A DNA stretch of 64,000 bases from an uncultured Planctomycetaceae bacterium (GTDB lineage: Bacteria; Planctomycetota; Planctomycetia; Planctomycetales; Planctomycetaceae), in assembly GCA_943787265.1 (NCBI GenBank), contig CALSLT010000007.1, positions 62,001-126,000 on the forward strand, in the 5' to 3' direction. Under the pieces are notes generated by a model that was not told the DNA's origin, did no database searches, and saw nothing but the letters and a program-made list of their open reading frames with translations. Shown here piece after piece: positions 9,628 through 19,400 of the stretch (position 1 is the stretch's first letter; every line of letters starts with the position of its first letter). The position numbers and the translations under genes are program-made.

Positions 9628-9712
9628 AAGGCGAGCCGCAGGCGTTAGCCTGCTGGTTTCAGTAGCCGGCCAAATTCGTCTGGCCAGTCGGCTTACGCCG
9701 ACCGCTCGCCTT
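9628..9712. repeat. REP-like palindromic module
   Basis: An 85-bp element between two divergent genes. Its outer arms are the perfect inverted pair AAGGCGAGC (9628-9636) and GCTCGCCTT (9704-9712). Inside are three smaller hairpins: GCAGGC-GTTA-GCCTGC near 9638, GGCC...GGCC around 9668-9684, and GTCGGC...GCCGAC near 9688-9702. The GGCGTTAGCC core and the nested palindromes resemble the dispersed extragenic palindromes of planctomycete genomes. It encodes nothing and may act at the RNA or DNA-structure level. Confidence 0.6.
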
Positions 9713-9890
9713 AAAGAGGCGGGATCGGTCGTATTTCTCGAACTACTAATCTTGAATCCCGGAAGCGTGACGCGGCTCGCGGCGAAGTCAACGATCCGTG
9801 CCTGCACCGTTGCGGAACTTTCGGAAGACTCGCCAGACTGGAGCTTCTGTTTCTGAAGACTTCACCCGAGATTCCCGCGAGACCGATTTC

Positions 9891-12299
9891 ATGTTTCGAA
9901 AACTGTTGTCCCTGGCTCTTTGTGCCTGCTTCGTACCATCTACGTTTGCGGCTGATAATTCGGAATCCGAAAACATCATCCGCGAAATCGAATTCGCAAA
10001 ACCGGACGGGCATTCGTTGCTGCTCGATTTGTACTTGCCCGAAAATCGATCTGAACCCGTCCCCGTCGTGGTATTTGTTCATGGCGGCGGCTGGAAGAAT
10101 GGCAGCCGCAAGTCGGGTGGCAAGAATGCCGCGTGGCTGACCGAGCACGGAATCGCCGTTGCCTCGATCGATTACCGATTGACGGACGTGGCGATGTGGC
10201 CGGCTCAGATCAACGATTGTTACGCGGCTGTGCGATGGGTCAGAGATAACGCTGACAAATATCGGTTGGACGGCGACCACATTGCTGCCTGGGGGACGTC
10301 CGCCGGTGGGCACCTGGTTGCGTTGATGGGAACTCGACCGTTCGACGGCAAGGAGGAAACTTCGAGCAGGGTTCAGGCCGTCTGCGACTGGTTCGGCCCT
10401 TCCGAGCTGATGACGATGCCGCCCAACAATGTGGGCAACGGACGCACGGCCGAAGACGTGGCGAAGTCAAACGGCGCGAAACTGCTCGGCGCGACCGTTC
10501 GCGAAGTTCCAAAGCTCGCCGCCGATGCCAGCGGAATCGACCACGTAACTTCGGATGATCCGCCGTTTCTGATCATGCACGGAGATAATGATCCGGGAGT
10601 TCCGCTGGAACAAAGTCAAAAGCTGCACGCCCGGCTTGTGAATGCGGGAGTCGGTTCGCGGCTCCATGTCGTCCAAGGCGCCGGACACGGCGGGAAGCAG
10701 TTTTCAACCGATGAGTCACGATCGATCGTTGCAAGATTTTTCAAGCGAACGCTGAAGCCAGACTGGACTCAGGGCCCCGGTTCTGACTCCAGCTTTGCAA
10801 TGCAGAATGCAAAGCCACCGACAACTTGGAGTGTCGTCAGAAATGAAAACGTGCTCTGGCAGAAGACTCTTCCGGAAACAGGGCAAAGCACCGTCGTGTC
10901 GAGCAACGGAAAAATCTTCTTCACCACGCTGAAACCGGTTGATGAAGATTCTTCCCTCGGCAGCGAGCTCGTTGCGTGGTGCTGCGACGCTTCGACCGGC
11001 GAGACGATCTGGACTCGAGAAATCCCGGCAAAGCACCCATTGCGATTGTCTGGCTGCTTCAGCGACAGTTCGTCGCCGCCGCCAGTCACTGATGGAGAAC
11101 GAGTCTGCTTCTTCAACGCCTCAGGTCGGATTTCGTGTTTTAATTTCGAGGGCAAAGAACTTTGGACTCGCGAAGTCATGCCAGTCGGCAGGACGAATCC
11201 TTTTCAGATTGACGGACTCGTCGCGTTCATTCGGCAAACATACATGCCGGATGATCACGGCCATTTCACACACGAACACAAGAACGCTCCGCTTGATCAG
11301 TGGACGCAGCTCGAAGCCTTCGACCTGAAAACCGGCGAGCCGAAATGGGTAACAAAATGCGGCGTCAACATGGGAGCGATGCCGCTCCTGCAAACGCTCA
11401 GCGACGGCAGGCGAGTGATCGTTGTCGGCCGAGGCGGCGGGCACTCACCTCCGGAGAAACCGGAAGGTATTTCACTCGTCGACGCGGCAGACGGCAGCAC
11501 GATCTGGACGCTTCCGTTGCCCGGATTCATGAGCACGATGACGTTCAACATCGTGCGGGATCAGGTGCTGGTATTTCACGGCTCTGAGCACTTATGGGTC
11601 GACGCGATGACTGGCGAGATCACACGCCGGGGTTCGATCACCGAGAATGTTCCAGTGCGAGTTCGAGCGAGCGATTCATGGGCCACCGAGTTGAAATCAC
11701 GGAACGCCGGCAAGAGCAAACGCGAGATCATCCAGCAGTCCAACATGCTCGTCGGACAGCACCACTATTTCCGAAGTTACACGCAGCCGTGGCTCGGTCG
11801 AGTTCACACCAAAACCGGCAAGGTCGAATATCTGCAGTTGCCCGTTCAGTCAAAGCCGGGTGCGACACGGGCCGACGATCAGCTTCTCTGGTCGCCGGAC
11901 GATCTTTCGTCCGAACAGCTTGCGGAACTGTCCAAGGGTGCCAAGAAGGGGAAGAAAGCACCGAAGACGCTTCCAATTACCAAGTGGGCATTCTCCCTGA
12001 ACGATATGAAAAATTCCCGTGGATATGTCGTGATGGGCGATGACCGGTCAACAGGCAACGGCTGGGGACATCAGGCGTCAGCAATTCCGACAGCAATCGG
12101 CGATTACCTTTTTGTCCCCGTCATGAGCGGCAACGTCTACGTCCTGAAGCACGCTGCGAAAACACTCGACGAAAACGCTCTGGTTTCAATCAACGACCTC
12201 GGCCCAATCGGACAGTCGTGGACCCGAGCCAGCATCAGCTACTCAAAGGGAAAACTCTACGCTCACACGATCAACAAGCTGATCTGCATCGGCGATTGA
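9891..12299 (+). CDS. Secreted alpha/beta-hydrolase fused to a PQQ-like beta-propeller
   Basis: 802 residues from the ATG at 9891, chosen because a clear signal peptide follows (about 1-21, ending TFA/AD); upstream in-frame codons extend into non-coding sequence. Residues 30-290 form an esterase/BD-FAE-type alpha/beta hydrolase: oxyanion motif HGGG (64-67), nucleophile elbow GTSAGG with Ser137, Asp232 or Asp234 in HGDND, and His266 in GAGHGG. Residues 320-800 are a PQQ-enzyme-like beta-propeller with repeats such as WCCDASTGETIWTRE, AFDLKTGEPKWV and VDAADGSTIWTL. The hydrolase probably cleaves an ester on a polysaccharide or related compound; the propeller may bind substrate. The fusion is unusual. 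Confidence 0.85.
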   Translation: MFRKLLSLALCACFVPSTFAADNSESENIIREIEFAKPDGHSLLLDLYLPENRSEPVPVVVFVHGGGWKNGSRKSGGKNAAWLTEHGIAVASIDYRLTDVAMWPAQINDCYAAVRWVRDNADKYRLDGDHIAAWGTSAGGHLVALMGTRPFDGKEETSSRVQAVCDWFGPSELMTMPPNNVGNGRTAEDVAKSNGAKLLGATVREVPKLAADASGIDHVTSDDPPFLIMHGDNDPGVPLEQSQKLHARLVNAGVGSRLHVVQGAGHGGKQFSTDESRSIVARFFKRTLKPDWTQGPGSDSSFAMQNAKPPTTWSVVRNENVLWQKTLPETGQSTVVSSNGKIFFTTLKPVDEDSSLGSELVAWCCDASTGETIWTREIPAKHPLRLSGCFSDSSSPPPVTDGERVCFFNASGRISCFNFEGKELWTREVMPVGRTNPFQIDGLVAFIRQTYMPDDHGHFTHEHKNAPLDQWTQLEAFDLKTGEPKWVTKCGVNMGAMPLLQTLSDGRRVIVVGRGGGHSPPEKPEGISLVDAADGSTIWTLPLPGFMSTMTFNIVRDQVLVFHGSEHLWVDAMTGEITRRGSITENVPVRVRASDSWATELKSRNAGKSKREIIQQSNMLVGQHHYFRSYTQPWLGRVHTKTGKVEYLQLPVQSKPGATRADDQLLWSPDDLSSEQLAELSKGAKKGKKAPKTLPITKWAFSLNDMKNSRGYVVMGDDRSTGNGWGHQASAIPTAIGDYLFVPVMSGNVYVLKHAAKTLDENALVSINDLGPIGQSWTRASISYSKGKLYAHTINKLICIGD

Positions 12300-12388
12300 A
12301 GGGGTATATCACTGCAAAGAAACGTGTTCGAAACAAGTGTCCGTTTCTGTGGCACGTGACTCCGTCGCGTTAGCCTTTCCGGGGCCTT

Positions 12389-12403
12389 CCGCACGGAGTG
12401 CGG
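12389..12403. repeat. Short perfect palindrome upstream of PhyH gene
   Basis: CCGCAC-GGA-GTGCGG is a perfect 6-bp inverted repeat with a 3-nt loop, 63 bp before the dioxygenase start. A GCGTTAGCC-like sequence just upstream (about 12368) resembles the core of the larger palindromic element at 9628-9712, so it may be a reduced member of the same family. Confidence 0.45.
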
Positions 12404-12465
12404 AGCCACTGTGCGGCAATTGTTTCGGACAACGTTTCTCAGCATTCAGTAATTCCGGAGCAACT

Positions 12466-13362
12466 ATGGATCCGTCGTGCCTTGAAAATTGCCTGACCGA
12501 TGCAGAAATGTCCTTCTTCAACGAGCAGGGCTACCTGGTCATTGAAGACGCTCTCGATGCCTCTTCGCTCGCCCGGCTGGTCGACGTCGTTGATCGAATC
12601 GACAAGCGGGAACGCACTCCGGAACTTGGCGACAAGCTTCTGTCCGTGACCAACGTTCTGCACGAAGACCCGGCGATCCTGGATCTGGTCGATCTGCCAA
12701 CGGTTTTTCCCAAGATGTGGGGAGCCCTCGGCTGGAATATCTACTCGTACCATTCTCATCTGGATATCACGCCGCCCGCGAATCCCAACACAACAACGTG
12801 GCAGGTCGCCTGGCACCAGGACAGCATGCGGGTGAACGACGAAATCGAGATCCACCCTCGGCCACGGCTCTCGTTGAAAGTTGGCTTCTACCTGTCCGAT
12901 GTCTCAGAACCCGGACGAGGCAACACGCTGATCGTGCCTGGTTCGCACCTCGACGACGAACTCAATTGCCCCGAAGACGGATTGTCGAACCCCGCCGGCA
13001 CAGAACCTCTTTGCGTCAAACCAGGTAGCGCCGTGCTGATCGATCGACGAATCTGGCACTCCCGCAGCCGCAACGATTCTGACCTCACACGAAAGGTCGT
13101 CTGGCTTGGCTACAGCTACCGCTGGCTCAAACCCAAAGACGACATGACCGTCTCCCACCTGCTGGACAGCGCCGACCCAATCCGAGCCCAGCTTCTGGGA
13201 GCCGGAACGGCCAACGGCGTCTACGACCCCGTCGACTCCGACGTCCCCCTCCGAGGCTGGCTCACCGAGAACCACCCCGCAGACGCCGCATGGACCAAAC
13301 ACCCACGCCCGCAGGCTCGTCCACCATCAATGGTCCGAGGGAAAAATGCAGGACGACAGTGA
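12466..13362 (+). CDS. Phytanoyl-CoA dioxygenase (PhyH) family Fe(II)/2-oxoglutarate oxygenase
   Basis: 298 residues. The ATG at 12466 is preferred over an upstream in-frame ATG (12337) because the family homology starts just after it (TDAEMSFFNEQGYLVIED) and the upstream stretch includes a palindrome. The Fe(II) facial triad is visible: HxD as H117/D119 (AWHQDS) and a distal H198 (RRIWHSR). Large PhyH families in planctomycetes hydroxylate diverse small molecules; the substrate here is unknown. The last ~25 residues are basic and Pro-rich. The gene stands alone on the plus strand between two secreted hydrolases. Confidence 0.85.
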   Translation: MDPSCLENCLTDAEMSFFNEQGYLVIEDALDASSLARLVDVVDRIDKRERTPELGDKLLSVTNVLHEDPAILDLVDLPTVFPKMWGALGWNIYSYHSHLDITPPANPNTTTWQVAWHQDSMRVNDEIEIHPRPRLSLKVGFYLSDVSEPGRGNTLIVPGSHLDDELNCPEDGLSNPAGTEPLCVKPGSAVLIDRRIWHSRSRNDSDLTRKVVWLGYSYRWLKPKDDMTVSHLLDSADPIRAQLLGAGTANGVYDPVDSDVPLRGWLTENHPADAAWTKHPRPQARPPSMVRGKNAGRQ

Positions 13363-13430
13363 TAGCCGTTTGATGTTGAAAAACCGAAGTCAAGTCAGCA
13401 GCCCAGTAGATGTAGCGATGGAGACTTCTC

Positions 13431-14711
13431 ATGACGAGACACAAGCATTCGAGACTGCGACAAATACTGCTGCTCGGCTGCCTGCCGAGTATCACTCTTC
13501 TGCTTTTGAGCTCAGACTCTTACGCCCAGCGAAAAGGGCAGCCTGCACTCATCTCTCAATGTCCAATAACTGAGCCGACTCGACTCGATTGGATATTTGC
13601 GGTCAGCAATCAGAGTCCTGCCGAAGCGCCGGCCGGGCTGCTGGAAAACTATGACTCAACGAAGCAACGGTTTGAGTTGTACGTGCCGGCCGGGGTTGGA
13701 TCGCGGGTGGCGGCTCCGTTGATTCTGTTTGTTTCTCCGAGTCAGAAGGCGACCGGCCTTTCGCAGTTTCGGAGGTTGTGCGACCGCGAGGGAATTGTAT
13801 TTGCCAGTCCTCATCTGGCTGGAAACAAGACTCCGGGGACGAGGCGAGTTCGAATCGTCATGGACACGCTCGACGAGGTGCGTCGCCGAGTAAAGATCGA
13901 TCCGGATCGGACTTACATCGGCGGGTTCTCTGGCGGCGGCAGAATCGCCATGACCATCGCGACGGCGTTGCCGGAATACTTCGGTGGCGTCATCCCCGTT
14001 TGTGCCGGCGGACGATTACGCACCGAGCTTTGGCTGCGGGAACGGGTGATGAGCCGACTTCGGTTCGCGTTGCTCACCGGCGAAAACGATTTCAATCGCG
14101 GTGAGATCGAGCGAATGACTCAGACTCTGTTTTCGGGCATCGGCGTTACCAGTCGTGTGTGGACGGCTAAGCGAATCGGTCACGCGATTCCCTCCGGTAA
14201 GACTCTGGATGAGGCGTTCGCATGGCTGGAGGATGGCCTGAAGGATCGGCAGGCACTCGCCAGACGTTTTCCGGCATCGCGAATTTCCGACGCACCGTCG
14301 CGTTCAGAATGGGCAAGGCAATTGTTTGCCGAAGCAGAATTACGGCTTGAGTCAGAAGAGTTGTTCTACAGTGGCTTGACGCAACTCATGGGGATCCGCG
14401 TTCGCTGGAATGATCTGCCTGAATCTGACAAGGCTCTCGCCATACTCAAGAAACTTGACGCCGCCGATGATCGCCCCTGGGAAGCCGTAGATGTCGCTTC
14501 GCAGCGCCGCTACCTGATCGCCCAGGCCAGAGCTGTCGATGCCTACGTCTCCGGACCGTTACCGAAGCAGTATCACGATCAGAAAGTCAGCATGCTCCAC
14601 GCTGCGATCCGATTCTGGTCGCAGGTTGTGGCAGATGGTCAGGACGAAGACGCCGTCGCGGAAGGCACTCGCCGAATCCCGATACTTAAATCGATACTGG
14701 ACAGCGAATAG
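13431..14711 (+). CDS. Secreted alpha/beta-hydrolase (PHB-depolymerase/peptidase-like)
   Basis: 426 residues. The N-terminal signal peptide (about 1-32) has a basic start and the core ILLLGCLPSITLLLLSS, with likely cleavage after SYA. The catalytic domain at about 75-270 carries the nucleophile elbow GFSGGG (Ser167), preceded by DRTYIGG as in polyhydroxybutyrate-depolymerase/feruloyl-esterase-like predicted peptidases. His211+ and Asp candidates (TGENDFNRG; RIGHAIP) complete a triad. The C-terminal 150 residues are helical and unassigned. The stop is 22 bp from the stop of the convergent sulfatase gene. Confidence 0.8.
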   Translation: MTRHKHSRLRQILLLGCLPSITLLLLSSDSYAQRKGQPALISQCPITEPTRLDWIFAVSNQSPAEAPAGLLENYDSTKQRFELYVPAGVGSRVAAPLILFVSPSQKATGLSQFRRLCDREGIVFASPHLAGNKTPGTRRVRIVMDTLDEVRRRVKIDPDRTYIGGFSGGGRIAMTIATALPEYFGGVIPVCAGGRLRTELWLRERVMSRLRFALLTGENDFNRGEIERMTQTLFSGIGVTSRVWTAKRIGHAIPSGKTLDEAFAWLEDGLKDRQALARRFPASRISDAPSRSEWARQLFAEAELRLESEELFYSGLTQLMGIRVRWNDLPESDKALAILKKLDAADDRPWEAVDVASQRRYLIAQARAVDAYVSGPLPKQYHDQKVSMLHAAIRFWSQVVADGQDEDAVAEGTRRIPILKSILDSE

Positions 14712-14733
14712 CCAACACGATGAAGGCATTCCG

Positions 14734-16230
14734 TCAGTTAGACGCTTCGTGATTCCGAACTCGTTCGACGGCGGCTTCCAGTCTTTGAGCGATGTCGGGA
14801 TGGTCCGCTATCACGTTGTTGGTTTCGGCAAGATCGTCCACGAGGTTGTACAACTCGTAGGGGCGGCCGAACGGTTTTCCTTTGGGTTGCTGACGGCCTC
14901 CGGAGCCATTGCCCAGGACCAGTTTCCAATCGCCAAGTCGGCCGGAAAACATACCGCCGCTGGAATGGTGGATGACGACCGGGCGTTCGGTTTCTCTCTT
15001 CTTTCCTTTGAGGTCGGATAGGAAGCTGAAGCTGTCAGGGGCGGCTTTCGCTGGTTTGGATTTTGCAAGGACGTCAGCAACTGTTGCGAATACGTCGGTC
15101 AGGCAGATCGTCGTGGCGGAACGACTACCCTGTTTCACTTCGCCTGGCCAGCGGACGAAGAAGGGAACTCGGTGCCCGGCTTCCCAGATGTCGGCTTTAG
15201 TGCCGCGTAATGGGCCGTTGGCTTTGTGACGGTCGGCTCGGAAACCCTGGACCGTTTCGTCATCGACGTGCCCCTTCGCGTCGGCATCGTCGAGGCGGTA
15301 CATGAACGAACCGTTGTCGCTGGTGTAAATGACGATGGTGTTTTCTCGGACGCCAGCATCGTCGATCGCCTTCAGCACGCTGCCGACGGTCCAGTCGACC
15401 TGCGCGACGAAGTCTCCGTATGAGCCGAGTTTTGTCGATCCCTGAAAACGTTTCGCTGGCCAGACCGGCTTATGCGGAGCGGTCAACGGGAAGTACAGAA
15501 AGAACGGAGCGTCGTCCTTCTTCGAAGCCTCTGAAATGAACCCGGCTGCTGTTTCTGCCAGGTGATCCATGCAACCTTCCATGTCAAAGTCAGAACCGAG
15601 TTCCCCCTTACGAAGATACTGTGGAAAGCCCTGCTTCTCCTGAGTTCGATTCGGCAGACCGGTAACTCGATGGTTCTGAATGTAAACGTACGGCGGAAAG
15701 TCCAGCGACGCGGGGATGATCTTCGACCAGCCAAATCCCAGATCGTTCGGTCCATGATCCAGCGATTTCATAAAGTCGATCGTCTTGTTGTCGTCTCGCT
15801 GAAACCCAAGCCCCAGATGCCACTTTCCAACGATCCCCGTCTGGTACCCCTGTGCCTTTAGAAACGACGCAATTGTTGGCCGGTCCTTCTCGATCAGCGG
15901 TGGACCGTATCCATCCTGCACGCCTCGCTTGAGCCGGCTTCTCCAACAGTACCGACCGGTCAGCAGCCCGTAGCGAGTCGGCGTGCAAACCGCCGACGGC
16001 GTATGAGCATCCGTAAACGACATCCCTGAAGCAGCCAACGCGTTCAGGTTAGGAGTCGCGATCTTCGATGCAGGGTTGAGAGCCTGAACGTCTCCATAAC
16101 CCATATCGTCAGCCAGAATGACGACAACGTTTGGAGAGCCGCTCCCCGCGTAGAGTCGCGACACTGACAACGCAGCAAGGAATGTAAGAGTCGTTGCGGC
16201 TACGAAAAACGTGCGGCGGTGAATATTCAT
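14734..16230 (-). CDS. Secreted sulfatase (arylsulfatase-type)
   Basis: 498 residues from the ATG at 16230, chosen because the signal peptide (about 1-28, RRTFFVAATTLTFLAALSV) begins there; an ATG 20 codons upstream is possible. The family start NVVVILADDMGYGD holds metal-binding Asp residues, and the formylglycine motif C-T-P-T-R has its Cys at 82 (VCTPTRYGLLTGRY). Thus it is a Cys-type type I sulfatase requiring the formylglycine-generating enzyme. Further metal and substrate residues lie in GKWHLGLG and YTSDNGSF. Planctomycetes carry many such enzymes for desulfating algal polysaccharides. No sulfatase-maturation gene is adjacent. Confidence 0.95.
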   Translation of the reverse strand: MNIHRRTFFVAATTLTFLAALSVSRLYAGSGSPNVVVILADDMGYGDVQALNPASKIATPNLNALAASGMSFTDAHTPSAVCTPTRYGLLTGRYCWRSRLKRGVQDGYGPPLIEKDRPTIASFLKAQGYQTGIVGKWHLGLGFQRDDNKTIDFMKSLDHGPNDLGFGWSKIIPASLDFPPYVYIQNHRVTGLPNRTQEKQGFPQYLRKGELGSDFDMEGCMDHLAETAAGFISEASKKDDAPFFLYFPLTAPHKPVWPAKRFQGSTKLGSYGDFVAQVDWTVGSVLKAIDDAGVRENTIVIYTSDNGSFMYRLDDADAKGHVDDETVQGFRADRHKANGPLRGTKADIWEAGHRVPFFVRWPGEVKQGSRSATTICLTDVFATVADVLAKSKPAKAAPDSFSFLSDLKGKKRETERPVVIHHSSGGMFSGRLGDWKLVLGNGSGGRQQPKGKPFGRPYELYNLVDDLAETNNVIADHPDIAQRLEAAVERVRNHEASN

Positions 16231-16286
16231 TCGTCGGCTTGTCCTGGTTCGGAAGTTGCTAACCGGTCTTATGTAAAGTTTGGGTG

Positions 16287-16307
16287 GCACAGCAAGTATC
16301 GCTGTGC
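16287..16307. repeat. Inverted repeat GCACAGC...GCTGTGC
   Basis: A perfect 7-bp inverted repeat with a 7-nt loop upstream of the sulfatase start, in the 216-bp gap to the giant TPR/FG-GAP gene. It could form a hairpin in the 3' end of neither gene; it is probably another small dispersed palindrome. Confidence 0.35.
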
Positions 16308-16446
16308 GCCGAAGTCACAAAATGCCTCATCCTTAACTCTTGATGTTAACCGAATCGGTCCATTTAAATTGCACACGCATGATGGATCATCCTGTCGCTG
16401 CGCGACCTGCCCATTCTGGACAGGACACCCATTGAGCCTCTCGACG

Positions 16447-19400
16447 CTACTTCGAAAACGCTCGCCAGAAATTTGCTCGTGGCTGCTGGCGAGTCTGAGC
16501 GGCGAAGGGCTTCTGCTCAGCCGGACCGTTCGGATCGGGATAACCGACCATTCCAGTGAATGGAAGCGGGTCAACCGACTGACCGAAAACGGTATTCAGG
16601 TCGGCGTCTTTGTCCCAACCGACGTTGTGCAGGATGAAGTCGCGTTTCCAACCGACGGGGAGTTCGGTCGACGTTGCTTTGAAACGAACTTCCATTTCGT
16701 CGCCCGCGCCGAGTAATGCCTGGCGATTGTCGGTCATAGCGATGAGTTCTTTAACGTCTCCGTAGGACGTCAGTCGGCCTTCCATCGGTGGCCACTGCTG
16801 GTGAGAGTCGAGCTGGTTATAGTCATAACTTCCCGGACCGAGGCCTGGATGCGGTACTTTCTTCGAGAAACCTCGGTAGTGCAGATCGGCAGCGAGCAAC
16901 GGCTGCTCGGTCGTGCGAATCTCGACCGGCTTTTCGTCAACAGTGAAGAACGCGTGGTCCCAGTAGATCTCCATCGTCGTCGCAATGCGGACTCGGTAAT
17001 CGTCTGTCGAAAAGACGTCTGACAGATCAATTGCAATCGTCTTGGTCTTGCCGCCTGGGAAGCCCATGTAAGGATTCACTTTGACCCACTCACCCTTGGC
17101 ATTGGGAACGTGGATTGACGGCGGTTGCGTTGATTCCAAATCCGGCCGCTGCGAGATCGCGACGTTCAATGAAGTATCGGTGGGGCGAATCCAGCCAGTC
17201 AGAAACAGCGTGATGTCCTGCGGATCGACGAGCTGGCCGAGGTCCAGTTCCAGGAAGTGTGGTTCGGTCAATCCTTGTTTGAAGCGACGGTCGAAGCACT
17301 GCAGAAAGTCCTCGTCGCGTGCTTTGACCTTTGGCAGAACGTCTCGGCCTTGTTGGTCGACGGCGGCGATCGGTGTTCTCGGATTCTGAACGGTATGGAC
17401 TTTGAACTGTGCGATCGATGGCGGTCCGACTTTCTCGTTCGAGTAGATGTCGACGTCTGCTGGATGGTCAACTGCGAGAAGTTTTACCGAGTCGAAGTAG
17501 CCAATTTCCCAAAGCTCTTCGGTCAGCTTCAGAACGTACTCCCCGTCTCTGGCTTTCAGACGATCGCCGTCAATCTTGAGATATTCCCATTCACGCGGCG
17601 GCGCGAGAACTCCTTCAGCAAGTTGCAGACCGATCGGGGCGGCCCACAAACAGTCGGTGTAAAACGCAAACTTCTCACCGTCCCAGGTGTAAAGGAACGG
17701 GCACGAACCTTTCAGTTGCTGCTGCAGACAGATCGGCTGGCCATGTTTCGGATTGACGATGTGTTCGGGAATTCCATTCGTCCACAGAACCCTCGCCGAA
17801 TCAACCTGTGTCTGCTTGCCAAGTCCGAAGTGCGTCGTTCGGCCAGTGACCACTTGCGGTTGATAAGCCGCGCCGGATCGAATTTCGAGCAGACTGCCGA
17901 CGCCGTGGATATTGACTCGCTCGTTCGGCTTCTGAGCCTGCTTGGCTTCTTCGGCGCGAATCGGAATATCGATCCAGTTGTTAGCGTTGCCCCCCTCGTT
18001 AATGAGGACTTCGACAGAATTCTCGCATGCGAGGATCAGGTCGAGGTCGCCGTCAGAGTCTATGTCCACCGTTTCACAGGCATGGATCGGCGATTTGACT
18101 TCGAGGTCCATCACGAAGATTTCTTCAAATGCAGCATTCGGGCCGCCTCGATAAAAGGCGATCTGCTTCTTGTCGAGAGCACTGTCCCAGGCGGCGGCGT
18201 CAACAAAGCCATCGTTGTCAAAATCGCCAACCGCAAAGTCATTGGCCGTTTGACCATTGAATACTGATTCTTTCGTGAATCGTGTCACGCCAGCATCTGC
18301 ATTGGATGTTCCGAGCCATGTGAATTGGCCCGAATCGTTTGCTTGAGTTGTTCCGGTAATCGTTAAGAGGTCCCACGAAAAATTCGAGTCGGCGTCGACT
18401 AAAGCCACTGCATTGTTACCAAACGAAACATTTGACTCTTCCGGAAACGGTTCCCAGCGAAGCTGACCATGCAGAATGTTTGTGAGCACTCCGCCAGATG
18501 ATTCACCGAATGCCAGGACGTCAATCGACACGTTGCGATCCCAGTCGACAGCGATCAGCCGATTAATTCTTGAGGATGCGGGCGGCAACGATGAATACCT
18601 GGAATGATCGACGAATGTTGAATCGTCTCGGTTCAGCCAGAGTGAGATGCCAGATTCCGCGGAAATGACAAGGTCGAGATCACCGTCGTGATCAAAATCG
18701 ACCGGCAGCACTGTGAGGACATCTTTGATCGACGAGAATTGTGCGTTCTGCTCGATTGGTAACAAAACCCGGCTGCCGACTGGATCACCGAACTTGATGA
18801 CTTCGTTCCGTAACACAACCAGACCGTCTTTGCCGTACGCTACAATGTCCAAATCCGCGTCGGCACACAGCAGTTTTTGACCGCCATTTGTGTGTTCGAC
18901 GGTGGCTGCGTCCCGGTCGAGATCGAACAGGCAGATGCCGGTCAGGTTTGATGGCAAATTGGATTCAGCCATTTTCAGCGAGACGGATTCGGTCCAGGTT
19001 GGAGATTGATCGGGCTGCTGAGTCCAGACGCTGAGTTGATCTGCCTGCACCGTGACAACGTCCTGATCCTGATCGAGGTCGAAGTCGACGACGTGGACCT
19101 GCTTGACGTTCTTCAGCCCCTGGAACGGGGTTTCGATCGGTTCGAAGCTGACGGGAATCGCTTCAGTAAATTCTGGCAGTGGAAGTGTGTTGTTCGCGTA
19201 GAAGTCCTCGCTGAACTCGTGGACGATGAATTCGAGAAGGTGGGGGGTGACTTTCTTCGCGTCGTTCTGCGTGGCGACTTCCGGTCGTAGCATGTTGCCG
19301 AGCATGAATGCGCTTCCGTTGACGGTTTTCCATTCTGCCTCTGGCAGCGCCGCGAGTCCCTGATCGATCAGCTCGTGAAGATTCTTATTGCCGAACATGG

